From: Streptomyces sp. NBC_01351
GTDB lineage: Bacteria > Actinomycetota > Actinomycetes > Streptomycetales > Streptomycetaceae
Assembly (NCBI RefSeq): GCF_036237315.1
Contig: NZ_CP108356.1
Coordinates: 7,941,501-8,005,500, forward strand
DNA length: 64,000 nucleotides
Direction: 5' to 3'
The position numbers and the translations under genes are program-made. Under the pieces are notes generated by a model that ran no database searches, was not told the origin of the DNA, and saw only the letters and a program-made list of their open reading frames with translations. Positions 1 through 9,309 of the stretch are shown piece by piece. Positions within the stretch are counted from its first letter, which is position 1. The number at the start of each line of letters is the position of its first letter.

Positions 1-278
1 AGCGTGCCGATGCTCGACTGCTGCGCCAGCACCACGGAAAGGTCGGTCCAGGGGCTGCGGGTGGTCGTCATTTCCGCGATGCGGATGCTCGTGCCCGAAG
101 GGGTCCGGCACAGGTCGTCGTGGAGGTGCTCCGGCGCCACGCCCAGCAAGTCCGCGTATCCCTGCGGAGGTACGCCCAGAGCGCGCGCGGCATTGACGCT
201 GAGACGGGTGAGGGCGGAGGAGGTTGTTCCCTGATGTGCATGCGAGACCACAGGGGCAGAGCATAGTCCAGCGTGCAT
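1..278 (-). CDS. AraC-type regulator, N-terminal fragment cut by the window edge
   Basis: Reading leftwards from an ATG at 276-278, the frame stays open to the window edge and gives about 92 residues. Stretches such as ARALGVPPQGYADLLGV and GTSIRIAEMTTTRSPW resemble the start of the ligand-binding half found in many actinobacterial AraC regulators (small helical segment, then a 'LLGVAPEHL.DD' turn). The DNA-binding half would lie outside the window. No convincing Shine-Dalgarno precedes the ATG, and a GTG at 249-251 is an alternative start. Codon third positions are GC-rich, as expected for a real gene. The plus-strand frame over the same bases is not protein-like. The family is inferred from a short segment, so the call is tentative. 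Confidence 0.5.
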   Translation of the reverse strand, partial: MHAGLCSAPVVSHAHQGTTSSALTRLSVNAARALGVPPQGYADLLGVAPEHLHDDLCRTPSGTSIRIAEMTTTRSPWTDLSVVLAQQSSIGT

Positions 279-451
279 TACCAGATCATCGCGGGATCTG
301 GGGGCCTGTTGTCCCCATCGTGGCGCGGAGAGTCCCCTGTGGCGCGTGCGGTCCCCTGGCTGGCGTCTGCTGCCCTGGGCCGACAGCTCTTCTCGGCCAT
401 AGCGTGGTGATCGTTCCCACAGGGTGCGCACAGCGCCGGGGGCAAGGAGCG

Positions 452-478
452 GAGCCCCCCCACGGGGGTGGGGGGCTC
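452..478. terminator. GC-rich hairpin in the gap before the tRNA
   Basis: GAGCCCCCC (452-460) pairs exactly with GGGGGGCTC (470-478) around a 9-base loop that can itself extend the stem. There is no T-run. It lies in the roughly 290-base gap between the AraC-like gene and the tRNA. Apart from this hairpin I see nothing gene-like in 279-571. Confidence 0.35.
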
Positions 479-571
479 GGAATCCGCGATGCGGGCGCAT
501 GTCGTAGTCGCTGACGGCACTGCCCCGTAATTCGCTCGCGCCCGCGGCCACTGCCGTCTTACGGTGGAGGT

Positions 572-645
572 CGCCGGGTGGAGCAGGTCGGCAGCTCGCT
601 GGGCTCATAACCCAGAGGTCGCGGGTTCAAATCCCGCCCCGGCCA
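572..645 (+). tRNA. Initiator tRNA-Met (CAT)
   Basis: A complete cloverleaf can be drawn. The acceptor strand CGCCGGG pairs with CCCGGCC except at position 1:72, which is C:C. The D arm is GAGC...GCTC, the anticodon arm is CTGGG-CTCATAA-CCCAG, and the T arm is GCGGG-TTCAAAT-CCCGC. The unpaired 1:72 and the three G:C pairs at the base of the anticodon stem are the marks of the initiator species. The 3' CCA is not encoded, as is usual in Streptomyces. Confidence 0.93.
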
Positions 646-653
646 CTGAAGTG

Positions 654-688
654 ACGGGCCCGTCGCGCGACATGCGCGACGGGCCCGT
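654..688 (+). terminator. Terminator after the initiator tRNA
   Basis: A perfect 15-bp stem (654-668 with 674-688) closes a five-base loop and is followed by TT. It begins nine bases after the tRNA and should end its transcript. It also faces the end of the dioxygenase gene on the other strand, so it may work in both directions. Confidence 0.85.
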
Positions 689-727
689 TTCGCGTAGCGC
701 AGAGCTGGAGTCGGCTGGGCTCAGGGC

Positions 728-1432
728 TCAGGCGATTCCCACGGTGTACGCGGCCCGGTAGCCGTCGCCGTCAGGCGAGGGGGCCAGTGTCATGGCGGCC
801 CCGGAGGACCTGTAGCGGCTGTCCCGTTGGTTGGGGTGCTCCGGTGCGGGGCGCCGCGAGTACGGCCGGCGCGCGTACACCTTCACCAGGAAGCCCTCGG
901 GGAAGAAGAACTGAGAGGTCGTCTCGGTACGGGTGTCGGGGTGCACCTTGAAGTGGATGTGCGGCGCCAACCCCGCGTACCACCCGGGCACGATCGTTCG
1001 GAACACGCAGCGGCCGGTGCCATCGGTGACCTGCGAGCCGCGCAGGAAGGTGGCCGTGCCGGTGGAGTAGTCGCCCGAGGCGTCGGCGTGCCACACGTCG
1101 ACGGTGGCCTCCGCGATCGGCCGGCAGCCCGCGGAGACCCGGACCACCGTTAGGTCCAGCCGCAACGGCACCCCGCCCCGGCCCTCGGTGATGTCAGACC
1201 GGACCCGGTCCAGGTCCAGGTAGTACGGGCCCGCGCCCGCTTCCGTGGTCAGGACGCAGGCCGGGGTGCTGCCGGTGCCCGAGGGCCGGGGTGGCGAGGC
1301 CGACGGCTGGCCGGCCGCACCCCGGGTCGCGACGGGGCCTGAGCAGGCCGCGGTCAGTGCGGCGGCCCCGGCCGATCCGGCGGCCAGCAGCACGGTACGA
1401 CGGCTGGTCCGGGAGGTGTCGTTCTCGGCCAT
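728..1432 (-). CDS. Exported intradiol ring-cleavage dioxygenase family protein
   Basis: The 234-residue product begins with SRTSRRTVLLAAG and a Leu/Ala-rich stretch ending LTAAC, so it combines a Tat-like twin arginine with a lipobox. It is probably a membrane-anchored lipoprotein outside the cell. The mature part has the intradiol dioxygenase core: GPYY, then DVWHADASGDYS, GWYAG and HIHFKV. By family knowledge the Tyr in GDYS, the Tyr in GWYAG and the two His of HIHF bind Fe(III), and all four are present. Members cleave catechol-type rings, and the secreted actinobacterial ones are thought to act on lignin-derived or plant phenolics; the substrate here is unknown. The start is supported by GAGGGG five bases upstream of the ATG. 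It stands alone. Confidence 0.85.
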   Translation of the reverse strand: MAENDTSRTSRRTVLLAAGSAGAAALTAACSGPVATRGAAGQPSASPPRPSGTGSTPACVLTTEAGAGPYYLDLDRVRSDITEGRGGVPLRLDLTVVRVSAGCRPIAEATVDVWHADASGDYSTGTATFLRGSQVTDGTGRCVFRTIVPGWYAGLAPHIHFKVHPDTRTETTSQFFFPEGFLVKVYARRPYSRRPAPEHPNQRDSRYRSSGAAMTLAPSPDGDGYRAAYTVGIA

Positions 1433-1679
1433 GCGAACCCCTCACAGGTGCCCTCGGGCGCCGCCACGCGCGGACGGCTGCACGTTGGGCCCCACCGTGC
1501 CGGACGGCATGCTTCCGGTCCGTCACCGACACACCCGGACTTACTAGTTCCGATTCCCGCGCGCGGGCCCTCGGCCTCTCCGCGGTCCGCTGCCCTGTGG
1601 CCGGGACGGAACTTCCTCGAAGATGGGCGAACGTTCACTGGGCCGGACCGGGCCCGTTTCGTAGGAGAGGAGGACGAGT

Positions 1680-1985
1680 ATGCGCCGTGGCCGCCCGAGC
1701 GAGGGGCAATTGAGGGCCAACTTCGAGTCCGCGCTGGCGGGTGCCCTGGAGGGGCGTGGCGTGCGTACGGAGACAGGGCTCGATCAGCAGGCGGAGAAGG
1801 CGCTGTGGGCCATCATCCGAGCCCGTCCGGACGTCCCCGACGAGCTGGTCGCCGCGGCTCGTCAGGCGTTCGCCGGGCAGCTGGACGGCAGCAACGCGGT
1901 CCAGCGGCGTGCGGAGATGGCCCGCCGTCTCGCGGACCGCGCGTCGCGCGGGAACCCGACGCCCGGGCGACCGGACACACCCTGA
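1680..1985 (+). CDS. Small hypothetical protein
   Basis: A 101-residue charged, mostly helical protein with no membrane segment or motif I recognise. It starts MRRGRPSEGQL, its middle is rich in Ala, Arg and Glu, and it ends in a Pro-rich tail. The start is well supported by GAGGAGG six bases before the ATG, and codon third positions are GC-rich, so I take it as real. The stop codon lies inside the first unit of a short CCCTGAG tandem repeat. It faces argG tail to tail across a strong terminator. Confidence 0.7.
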   Translation: MRRGRPSEGQLRANFESALAGALEGRGVRTETGLDQQAEKALWAIIRARPDVPDELVAAARQAFAGQLDGSNAVQRRAEMARRLADRASRGNPTPGRPDTP

Positions 1986-2007
1986 GCCCTGAGCCCTGAG
2001 CCCTGAG
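1980..2007. repeat. CCCTGAG tandem repeat, four copies
   Basis: Four perfect 7-base units in a row. The first contains the TGA stop of the preceding small gene. Such short arrays can slip, which here would change only the sequence after the stop. Confidence 0.9.
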
Positions 2008-2066
2008 CTGCACGAGCCGTCGCCGCGGACTCCGCCGCATTTCCTGAGCGCGGCAGCGGCCGCAGA

Positions 2067-2117
2067 CGGCGGAAGGGCCGGCTCGACGCTCTCGCTGTCG
2101 AGCCGGCCCTTCCGCCG
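2067..2117. terminator. Bidirectional terminator between the small gene and argG
   Basis: A perfect 21-bp inverted repeat (2067-2087 with 2097-2117) around a nine-base loop, placed between two convergent genes. There is no T-run, as is common for Streptomyces terminators. Confidence 0.9.
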
Positions 2118-2161
2118 GTACGTCCCTCCGGCGTGCCGAGCGTTCCGCTCGACCGGCCCGG

Positions 2162-3642
<1,481 letters not shown>

Positions 3643-3679
3643 AGTCTGGCGCCGGCGGCCACGTCGTGAAGCCGGAGCG

Positions 3680-4132
3680 TCACTGGCGCAGCCGCTCGGC
3701 GAACGCTCGGGCGGCGGCCAGGTCGGCGGTGTCCGGCCGCTGCTTGTTGATGCCGCCGACGAGCTTGAAGGGCGCCCAGGTGTCGAAGGCCCGGCACGAG
3801 AAGCTCCCGGTCACCTCGAAGCCCTTGCCTTCGAGGAGCCGGACCAGGGGGCGGGTGAAGGGCGCCGGCGGAATCTCGGGGAGTCCACTGGTGGCGAACA
3901 CGAACGCCCGTCCCCGCCCGGCGGGGAGTGCGGTGACGAAGCCGGTCAGCCGGGGGTGGAGCCTGCCGTGGAAGACGCCCGAGCCGAACCCCACCAGGTC
4001 GGCGTCGGCCAGCTCCCTCGGGTCGGCCTCCTCGGGGGTAACGACCTTCGCTCCCAGTGTTCGGGCCATGGTGTCGGCGACACGACGCGTATTGCCGTGT
4101 GACACGGAGACGCACACGATGACGGCTTTCAT
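3680..4132 (-). CDS. Flavodoxin-like protein
   Basis: A 150-residue protein starting MKAVIVCVSVSHGNTRRVA. The SVSHGNT loop matches the phosphate-binding loop by which flavodoxins hold FMN, and later segments (GFGSGVFHGRLH, FVFATSGLPE) match the other FMN-contacting loops. It is likely a cytosolic electron carrier or a flavodoxin-fold reductase; no partner is encoded nearby. The ATG at 4130-4132 has AAGGGA upstream. In-frame upstream codons read as Arg-rich non-protein sequence, so I exclude them. It lies downstream of the TetR gene on the same strand, with a 143-base gap. Confidence 0.82.
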   Translation of the reverse strand: MKAVIVCVSVSHGNTRRVADTMARTLGAKVVTPEEADPRELADADLVGFGSGVFHGRLHPRLTGFVTALPAGRGRAFVFATSGLPEIPPAPFTRPLVRLLEGKGFEVTGSFSCRAFDTWAPFKLVGGINKQRPDTADLAAARAFAERLRQ

Positions 4133-4275
4133 CCGACGATCCCTTCTCTCGCTCGCTTGCTTGCGTAGAGAGGACCGGGCGGCGGCTCCGGATGTGACAA
4201 CGGGTCGGCGTGACGGCGGCCACACCGCGGCCGGCCCGGCCGGTCGGCGTGCCGGTCTGCGGCTCGACCGCCCGG

Positions 4276-4884
4276 TCAGCGGTAGGCCGCGAGGAAGGCG
4301 CGGATGCCCCCGGCGGCGTAGCGCTCAAGGTCGGCGTCACTGTGCTGGGCGCTGCCGTGGAACATGGCCTGGTTCACCGGAATCCACAGCAGCAGGCCGG
4401 CGAAGTGGTGTGCGGCCAGCATCGGGTCGTCGGCCTTGAGGAGCCCCTGGTCGGTCAGGCGTCGGAAGGTGGCCGCCAGGGTGGCCAGCACCCGTTCGAA
4501 GCCCTGCTCGTACCAGGTGGCTCCCAGTTCGGGGAACGTGTCGGCGTTGGCGATGATCAGGCGTCGCAGCTGGAGGACCTGGGGCTGGGTGAGGGTCGCC
4601 AGGAGCCGGCGGGCGAGACGGGTCAAGGCCTCCTCCAGGCCGTCGGCGTCCGCCGGGACGTCGGTCACCAGGTCGATCATGCCGTCGATGCGGTCGGTGG
4701 TGGCCAGGACGATCGCGGCGAACAGCTTCTCCTTGTCCGCGAAGTGCTTGTAGACGGTCTGCTTGGACACCGCGGCCAGCTTCGCGATGTCGTCCATGCT
4801 CGTCCCCGAGTACCCCTTGTTCAGGAACACGGTGGTCGCGGCCTCCAGGATCGCCTGGTGCTTGCGCGCCGAACGAGTGTCCAT
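4276..4884 (-). CDS. TetR-family repressor
   Basis: A 202-residue regulator. Residues 10-55 form the usual TetR helix-turn-helix (AATTVFLNKGYSGTSM, VSKQTVYKHFADKEKL), followed by an all-helical ligand domain of the AcrR C-terminal type. The ATG is preceded by GAGAGGAAG at good distance. It is divergent from an alpha/beta hydrolase gene, and a strong inverted repeat lies between them, so it probably represses both genes and releases on a small ligand that the hydrolase may process. The ligand is unknown. Confidence 0.92.
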   Translation of the reverse strand: MDTRSARKHQAILEAATTVFLNKGYSGTSMDDIAKLAAVSKQTVYKHFADKEKLFAAIVLATTDRIDGMIDLVTDVPADADGLEEALTRLARRLLATLTQPQVLQLRRLIIANADTFPELGATWYEQGFERVLATLAATFRRLTDQGLLKADDPMLAAHHFAGLLLWIPVNQAMFHGSAQHSDADLERYAAGGIRAFLAAYR

Positions 4885-4933
4885 CGTCGACTTCCTCTCT
4901 CCGTCCGTCCTGTGTGCTGCCTTCTCACCGAAG

Positions 4934-4975
4934 AGTACTGGACTGACCAGTACTCGAACCAGTACTGTACGGTCC
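4934..4975. promoter_or_regulatory. Operator region between the TetR and hydrolase genes
   Basis: AGTACTGG (4934-4941) and CCAGTACT (4947-4954) form a perfect 8-bp inverted repeat with a five-base spacer. A further CCAGTACT follows at 4959-4966. This is the size and placement expected for a TetR dimer site that controls both divergent genes. Confidence 0.75.
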
Positions 4976-5036
4976 AGTTCCCAGCGGCAGGGCTTCCGGC
5001 CCTGCACACGGCGCACGCATCGGAGTGGGGTTTCGC

Positions 5037-5846
5037 ATGGACATGGACAAGGTCTTCTCGGCCGACGGCACGACCATCGCCTACGAGCAGCGGGGCTCGG
5101 GCCCCGCCGTGGTGCTCGTCGGCGGCGCTTTCATGACCCGCGGTGACTCCGCCGCGCTCGCGGCCCTGCTCGCCGAGCACTTCACCGTCTTCACGTACGA
5201 CCGCCGCGGCCGCGGCGACAGTGGGGACGGTCCGGTGTACGACGTGCAGCGCGAGGTCGAGGACCTGGACGCGGTGATCGGGCACGCGGGCGGCGAGGCC
5301 ATGGTCTTCGGCATGTCCTCGGGTGCCGTGCTCGCACTGGAGGCGGCGGCCCGGGGCAGCGCCGTCTCCCGCCTGGCGCTCTACGAGCCGCCCTTCGTCA
5401 CCGACGACAGCCGCGCGCCGCTGCCCGCCGACTACGTCGCCCACCTGACGGAGCTCGTGGAGCGGGAGGCGTACGGCGACGCCGTGGCCTACTTCATGAC
5501 CGCCGCCGTGGGTCTGCCCGCCGAGGTCGTCAACGGGATGCGGCAGGCCCCCTTCTGGGCCGGGATGGAGACCACCGCCCGCACCCTGCCCTACGACGGC
5601 ATGGTCATGGGCGACACCATGTCGGGCCGCCCCCTTCCCGCCGACCGCTGGCAGTCCGTCACGGTGCCGGTGCTCGTCGGCAGCGGGGACGCGGGCGCGC
5701 CGCACATGCTGAGCGGCGCTCGGGAACTCGCCGCACTGGCCGACAACTTCGCCCTGCGCGTCTTCCCCGGCCAGGAGCACAACATCGACCCGACGCGCAT
5801 CGCCCCCGCCCTGACCGACTTCTTCACCGCCGGGGAGCAGGCCTGA
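5037..5846 (+). CDS. Alpha/beta hydrolase
   Basis: A 269-residue cytosolic hydrolase of the small alpha/beta-fold type. It has the oxyanion region VLVGGAF, the nucleophile elbow GMSSGA (Ser), an acid-loop region around GSGDAGAP and the C-terminal GQEHNID carrying the likely catalytic His. TYDRRGRGDSG is typical of haloperoxidase/esterase-like members. I chose the ATG at 5037-5039 because GGAG lies eleven bases before it; a GTG at 5025 is weaker. The substrate is unknown. It is divergent from the TetR gene and probably the main target of that repressor. Confidence 0.88.
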   Translation: MDMDKVFSADGTTIAYEQRGSGPAVVLVGGAFMTRGDSAALAALLAEHFTVFTYDRRGRGDSGDGPVYDVQREVEDLDAVIGHAGGEAMVFGMSSGAVLALEAAARGSAVSRLALYEPPFVTDDSRAPLPADYVAHLTELVEREAYGDAVAYFMTAAVGLPAEVVNGMRQAPFWAGMETTARTLPYDGMVMGDTMSGRPLPADRWQSVTVPVLVGSGDAGAPHMLSGARELAALADNFALRVFPGQEHNIDPTRIAPALTDFFTAGEQA

Positions 5847-5882
5847 ACAAGACCCCCGCCGGCCCGGGCAGGTCCCGGGGCG

Positions 5883-6872
5883 TCAGGGGGCAGGCGGCGT
5901 GGAGCGGGCGTAGCGGTCGGTGAGGCGATGGAGGTGGGCGACCAGTTCCGCGGGCTCGGTGACGTCGAAGTCGAAGTCGAGCATGCCCAGGTAGACGGCG
6001 AGGGTCTGCACCGAGTCCGCGCCGGTGACCAGTACGCAGCTGTCGGCGTCGACCGCCTCGACCGTGCCGACCGCGGGGTTGATCCGCTCGATCACCGCCG
6101 CCGCCGGGGCGTGGACGACGACCCGCGCGCGGTAGCGCCAGGCGGCGCTCGACACCCGTTGGGAGACGTATGCGGAAACGTCACCGCCGGGCGGCTCGCG
6201 CGGGGCGAAGCGGGGTCCGGTCGGGGTACGGGGACGGATTCGGTCGACCCTGAAGGTACGCCAGTCCTCGCGCTCGACGTCCCAGGCCACCAGGTACCAG
6301 CGCTGTCCCCAGTTCACCGCCCGGTACGGCTCCACCACACGGCGCGTGGGGGAGCCCGCGTGGTCCAGGTAGTCGAACCGCAGGCGCTCCCGGTCGCGGC
6401 AGGCGGACACGAGAACGGTCAGCACCTCCGCGGAGACGGCCGGCGCGGGACGGTCCGTGGATACGGCCACGGTGTACGCCGTCAGGGCCCGCACCCGGCG
6501 GCGCAGTCGTGAGGGCAGCACCTGTTCCAGCTTGCCCAGCGCCCGCAGGGAGGTTTCCTCGGTGCCGGGGACGGCGCCCTGCGCGGCGGTGCGCAGCGCG
6601 ATCGTCACCGCGACGGCCTCCTCGTCGTCGAGCAGCAGCGGGGGCATCGCCGCCCCGGCGCCCAGCCGGTAGCCGCCCGTGGATCCGCGGGTGGCGTCCA
6701 CGGGATAGCCGAGCTCGCGCAGGCGGTCGATGTCGTTGCGCACGGTGCGGCCGCTCACCCCCAGCCGCTCCGCCAGTTCGGATCCCGGCCAGGACCTCGG
6801 AGTCTGCAACAGGGAGAGCAGGCGCAGCAGCCGTGCGGAAGTATCGAGCATGGGGCCAGCCTGTTCTGCCAT
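5883..6872 (-). CDS. WYL-domain transcriptional regulator
   Basis: The product has an N-terminal winged helix (SARLLRLLSLLQ, GSELAERLGVSGRTVRNDI), then a WYL domain with FDYLDHAG, VEPYRAVNWGQRWYLVAWD and FRVDRI, and a C-terminal WCX extension. This is the usual order for DeoR-like WYL regulators of about 320 residues. Two starts are possible: ATG at 6872 (MAEQAGPM) or ATG at 6851 (MLDTSARL, the common family start). Neither has a clear ribosome site. It is divergent from the epoxide-hydrolase-like gene only 41 bases away, and such pairs usually mean local control. WYL domains sense small ligands or nucleic acids. Confidence 0.9.
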   Translation of the reverse strand: MAEQAGPMLDTSARLLRLLSLLQTPRSWPGSELAERLGVSGRTVRNDIDRLRELGYPVDATRGSTGGYRLGAGAAMPPLLLDDEEAVAVTIALRTAAQGAVPGTEETSLRALGKLEQVLPSRLRRRVRALTAYTVAVSTDRPAPAVSAEVLTVLVSACRDRERLRFDYLDHAGSPTRRVVEPYRAVNWGQRWYLVAWDVEREDWRTFRVDRIRPRTPTGPRFAPREPPGGDVSAYVSQRVSSAAWRYRARVVVHAPAAAVIERINPAVGTVEAVDADSCVLVTGADSVQTLAVYLGMLDFDFDVTEPAELVAHLHRLTDRYARSTPPAP

Positions 6873-6913
6873 TAGGAAGGCAACGTACCTATATCGAGAA
6901 TACTGTCTTACCC

Positions 6914-8059
6914 ATGGAGACCAACAGCAACACCGACGCCCGGATCCACCCCTTCCGCATCGACGTCCCGCAGGACGAGCTCGACGACCTGCGCGACCGG
7001 CTGGCACGCACCCGCTGGGGCAGCGAGATCCCCGGCGCCGGCTGGAGCCGGGGTGTTCCCACCGACTACCTCAAGGCCCTCGCCGCGTACTGGGCCGACG
7101 GATTCGACTGGCGCAAGGCGGAGGCGGAACTCAACGAGTTCCCCCAGTTCACGACCGAGATCGACGGCCAGAACATCCACTTCCTCCACGTCCGTTCGCA
7201 GAACCCGGCGGCCGTCCCGCTGCTCCTGCTGCACGACTGGCCCTGCTCGTTCGTGCAGTTCGTCGACGTCATCCGGCCGCTGACGGAGGAGTTCCACGTC
7301 ATCGTGACCTCCACGCCCGGCACCGGCTTCTCCGGCCCGCTCGGCGAGGCCGGCTGGAACACCGGCCGCATCGCCGGCGCGTTCGTCGAGCTGATGGACC
7401 GGCTCGGCTACGGCTCCTACGGAGTCCAGGGCACGGGCGGCGGCGCCTGGATCGCCGCCGAGATGGGACGCCGGGCGCCCGACCGGATCGTCGGCATCCA
7501 CGTCAACGGCCTGATCACCTTCCCCTCCGGGGACCCCGCCGAGTTCGAGGGGCTGACCGCCTCCGAGCAGGTGCGCCTCGCCCGGCTGGAGGAGTTCCAG
7601 CAGGACAAGATGGGCTTCAACGCCATCCAGTCCACCCGCCCGCAGACCCTCGCCTACGGCCTGCACGACTCGCCGGTCGGCCAACTCGCCTGGATCGCCG
7701 AAAAGTTCAAGGAGTGGACGGACCCCGCCACCGAGCTCCCCGAGGACGCCGTGGGCCGCGACCGCCTGCTGACCAACATCAGCGTGTACTGGTTCACCGG
7801 CACGGCCGGCTCCTCGGCGAACCTCTACTACGAGTCGGGCCACGACCCGAGCGCCTGGGCCCCGAAGCCTCGCGGCACCGTCCCGACCGGCGTGGCCGTC
7901 ACCCTGCACACCGACATCGCCATCCGCCGCTTCGCCGAGCGGGACCACAACATCACCCACTGGAGCGAACTGGAGCGGGGCGGCAACTTCCTCGCACTGG
8001 AGCAGCCGGAGGCCTTCGTCACCGACGTCCGCACCTTCTTCCGGTCGCTCGAGGCCTGA
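6914..8059 (+). CDS. Epoxide-hydrolase-like protein lacking catalytic residues
   Basis: A 381-residue protein with the N-terminal epoxide hydrolase domain (FRIDVPQDELDDLRDRLARTRW) and an alpha/beta-hydrolase core. The family's nucleophile Asp sits in QGGDWG; here the same place reads QGTGGGAW (residues 172-179), so the Asp is replaced by Gly. The C-terminal GGHF, whose His is the base, reads GGNF (Asn358). The oxyanion motif HGWP is HDWP. Fold and length are normal, so it is either a pseudoenzyme or uses other residues. There is no Shine-Dalgarno; TACTGT lies 8-13 bases before the ATG, so a leaderless transcript is possible. It is divergent from the WYL regulator. Confidence 0.85.
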   Translation: METNSNTDARIHPFRIDVPQDELDDLRDRLARTRWGSEIPGAGWSRGVPTDYLKALAAYWADGFDWRKAEAELNEFPQFTTEIDGQNIHFLHVRSQNPAAVPLLLLHDWPCSFVQFVDVIRPLTEEFHVIVTSTPGTGFSGPLGEAGWNTGRIAGAFVELMDRLGYGSYGVQGTGGGAWIAAEMGRRAPDRIVGIHVNGLITFPSGDPAEFEGLTASEQVRLARLEEFQQDKMGFNAIQSTRPQTLAYGLHDSPVGQLAWIAEKFKEWTDPATELPEDAVGRDRLLTNISVYWFTGTAGSSANLYYESGHDPSAWAPKPRGTVPTGVAVTLHTDIAIRRFAERDHNITHWSELERGGNFLALEQPEAFVTDVRTFFRSLEA

Positions 8060-8129
8060 CGCCCCGGCCCCAGGAAGTGCCCGGCCGAGCCCGGGAACCG
8101 CGTACCGCGCCCCCGCGTCTGTCGTGAAC

Positions 8130-8282
8130 ATGAGGCAAAATCCACTGGACGGCCGGCCCGAGGGCGCGGCTCCGCGAGCCCGGGTCGCCGCCTCGGCGGC
8201 GCTCGCCCTCGCCGCGTGGGGCCTCACCGAGTGGTGGAACCCCCGCCGGCACGAGGACCCCGGTTACGTAGGCCCGCTCTGA
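8130..8282 (+). CDS. Small hydrophobic peptide overlapping the next gene
   Basis: A 50-residue frame from ATG 8130 (or GTG 8124): a charged N-terminus (MRQNPLDGRPEG), one Ala/Leu-rich segment (VAASAALALAAWGLTEWW) that could cross a membrane, and a polar tail. It overlaps the likely start region of the DUF2809 gene in another frame, which would fit translational coupling. I recognise no family, and the ribosome site is weak, so this is a cautious call. Confidence 0.4.
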   Translation: MRQNPLDGRPEGAAPRARVAASAALALAAWGLTEWWNPRRHEDPGYVGPL

Positions 8283-8674
8283 TCGGCGCCACCACCCCGA
8301 AGCGCACCCGTGCGGCGGCAGCCGGGGTCGCACTGGTGACCGTGGCCATGGGACTGGGGCTCAGAGCGGCGACGACGGGAAGCGTGGCCAAGTACGGCGG
8401 GGACGCGCTGTACACCGTCCTGATCCTGGCCCTCGTGGTCCTGGTCGCCCCTCGGCTGACGCCCCTGCGGGCCGCCGCGAGCGCCCTGGCCATCAGCTGT
8501 GCGGTGGAGTTCCTCCAGCTCAGCGGGGTGCCGGCGGAGCTCGCCGAGCGCAGCGTCATAGCCCGGCTCGTGCTCGGGTCCACGTTCAACGCACCCGACC
8601 TGTTCTGGTACGCGGTCGGGGCGGGAGCGGGATGGCTCGTTCACGCCACGGTGCGGGGGCGGCGGGGGCGCTGA
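8216..8674 (+). CDS. DUF2809 family membrane protein
   Basis: About 150 residues in the longest reading. The family-like part starts near TTPKRTRAAAAG and has four hydrophobic segments (VALVTVAMGLGLRAA, LYTVLILALVVLVA, AASALAISCAVEFLQL, LFWYAVGAGAGWLVHATV). VEFLQL followed by RLVLGSTFNAPDLFWY is typical of DUF2809. The first in-frame start is GTG 8216, but GTGs at 8231 and 8234 are closer to the domain. It sits in the membrane; the function is unknown. It is tail to tail, with 15 bases between, with a zinc-ribbon-like gene. Confidence 0.75.
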   Translation: MGPHRVVEPPPARGPRLRRPALIGATTPKRTRAAAAGVALVTVAMGLGLRAATTGSVAKYGGDALYTVLILALVVLVAPRLTPLRAAASALAISCAVEFLQLSGVPAELAERSVIARLVLGSTFNAPDLFWYAVGAGAGWLVHATVRGRRGR

Positions 8675-8689
8675 TCGGCGGCGATCGCC

Positions 8690-8947
8690 TCAGAACCGGG
8701 GCAGAGCGGCGGCGACGCGGTTCCACACCGAGCGGGTGGCGCCAAAACCGCTCTCGTGCACCCAGACGTGCGTACACGAGGGGCACTGGAGGTGGAGCAG
8801 GCTGCCGGTGTTGGTGAGCAGGTACCGCCAGTGGACGGAGCAGGTCCGCCGCTCCTCGCAGGGTCCGCACCCCCGGGCGTCCTCGCACTTGGGACAGGCC
8901 ACCCAGGCCCGGCGCCCGGGATCGGCCTGCGGATCAAGCGGCAGCAC
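8690..8947 (-). CDS. Small Cys-rich (zinc-ribbon-like) protein
   Basis: An 85-residue protein with CPKCEDARGCGPCEERRTC in the first half and CPSC in the second, arranged as two or more CxxC knuckles that could bind zinc. It ends SVWNRVAAALPRF. The start is GTG at 8947, overlapping the end of the upstream gene by 14 bases, so the two are probably translated together. Function is unknown; the Cys pattern suggests a structural Zn site rather than an enzyme. Confidence 0.65.
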   Translation of the reverse strand: MLPLDPQADPGRRAWVACPKCEDARGCGPCEERRTCSVHWRYLLTNTGSLLHLQCPSCTHVWVHESGFGATRSVWNRVAAALPRF

Positions 8948-9218
8948 GGCCGTCTCCCCTCGCGGGCAGCACGCCGGCCGCCACCAGATCGTCGTAGAGG
9001 CGCTGCTGCTGCGCGTCGAGTCCGGAGTACAACAGGTCGTACGCGGCCTCCTCGCCGAGCAGCACCTCGACCGGATTCCAGTCCGGGCCGAGCGCTTCCA
9101 TCACCTGGGCGCGCCGGAGCACCTCCTGCGAGGTGAGGTCCACATCGAAGTCGACCAGCGCGGAGGCGCCGGAAGCGTCGGGCTGGTCCGGGGAAGGGGT
9201 GGGGTCGTGGGGGGCCAT
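8934..9218 (-). CDS. Small acidic conserved protein (DUF6400-like)
   Basis: A 94-residue acidic protein. The central part (VDFDVDLTSQEVLRRAQVM, EALGPDWNPVEVLLGEEAAY) matches my memory of a short actinobacterial family called DUF6400; I could not verify the name. There is no signal peptide or membrane segment. It is first in a two-gene unit with the Cys-rich protein, which it overlaps. The start ATG lacks a clear ribosome site. Confidence 0.6.
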   Translation of the reverse strand: MAPHDPTPSPDQPDASGASALVDFDVDLTSQEVLRRAQVMEALGPDWNPVEVLLGEEAAYDLLYSGLDAQQQRLYDDLVAAGVLPARGDGRAAA

Positions 9219-9309
9219 GGCGTTGAACTTAGGTAACCCTTGCTTGCCGGGTCAAGGGAGCGTGGGCGGAGTCACAGACCGGAGCTCCCGGGGCAGCGCC
9301 GCGCGGGTC

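Noticed and set aside
224..520. Plus- and minus-strand frames of 80-96 codons in the gap before the tRNA
   Set aside because: Pro/Arg/Gly/Cys-rich translations without start signals; one runs through the 452-478 hairpin.
9219..9245. Possible iron box (TTAGGTAACC) upstream of the DUF6400-like gene
   Set aside because: Only half of the DmdR/IdeR consensus is present and the second half does not match; no iron gene is nearby.
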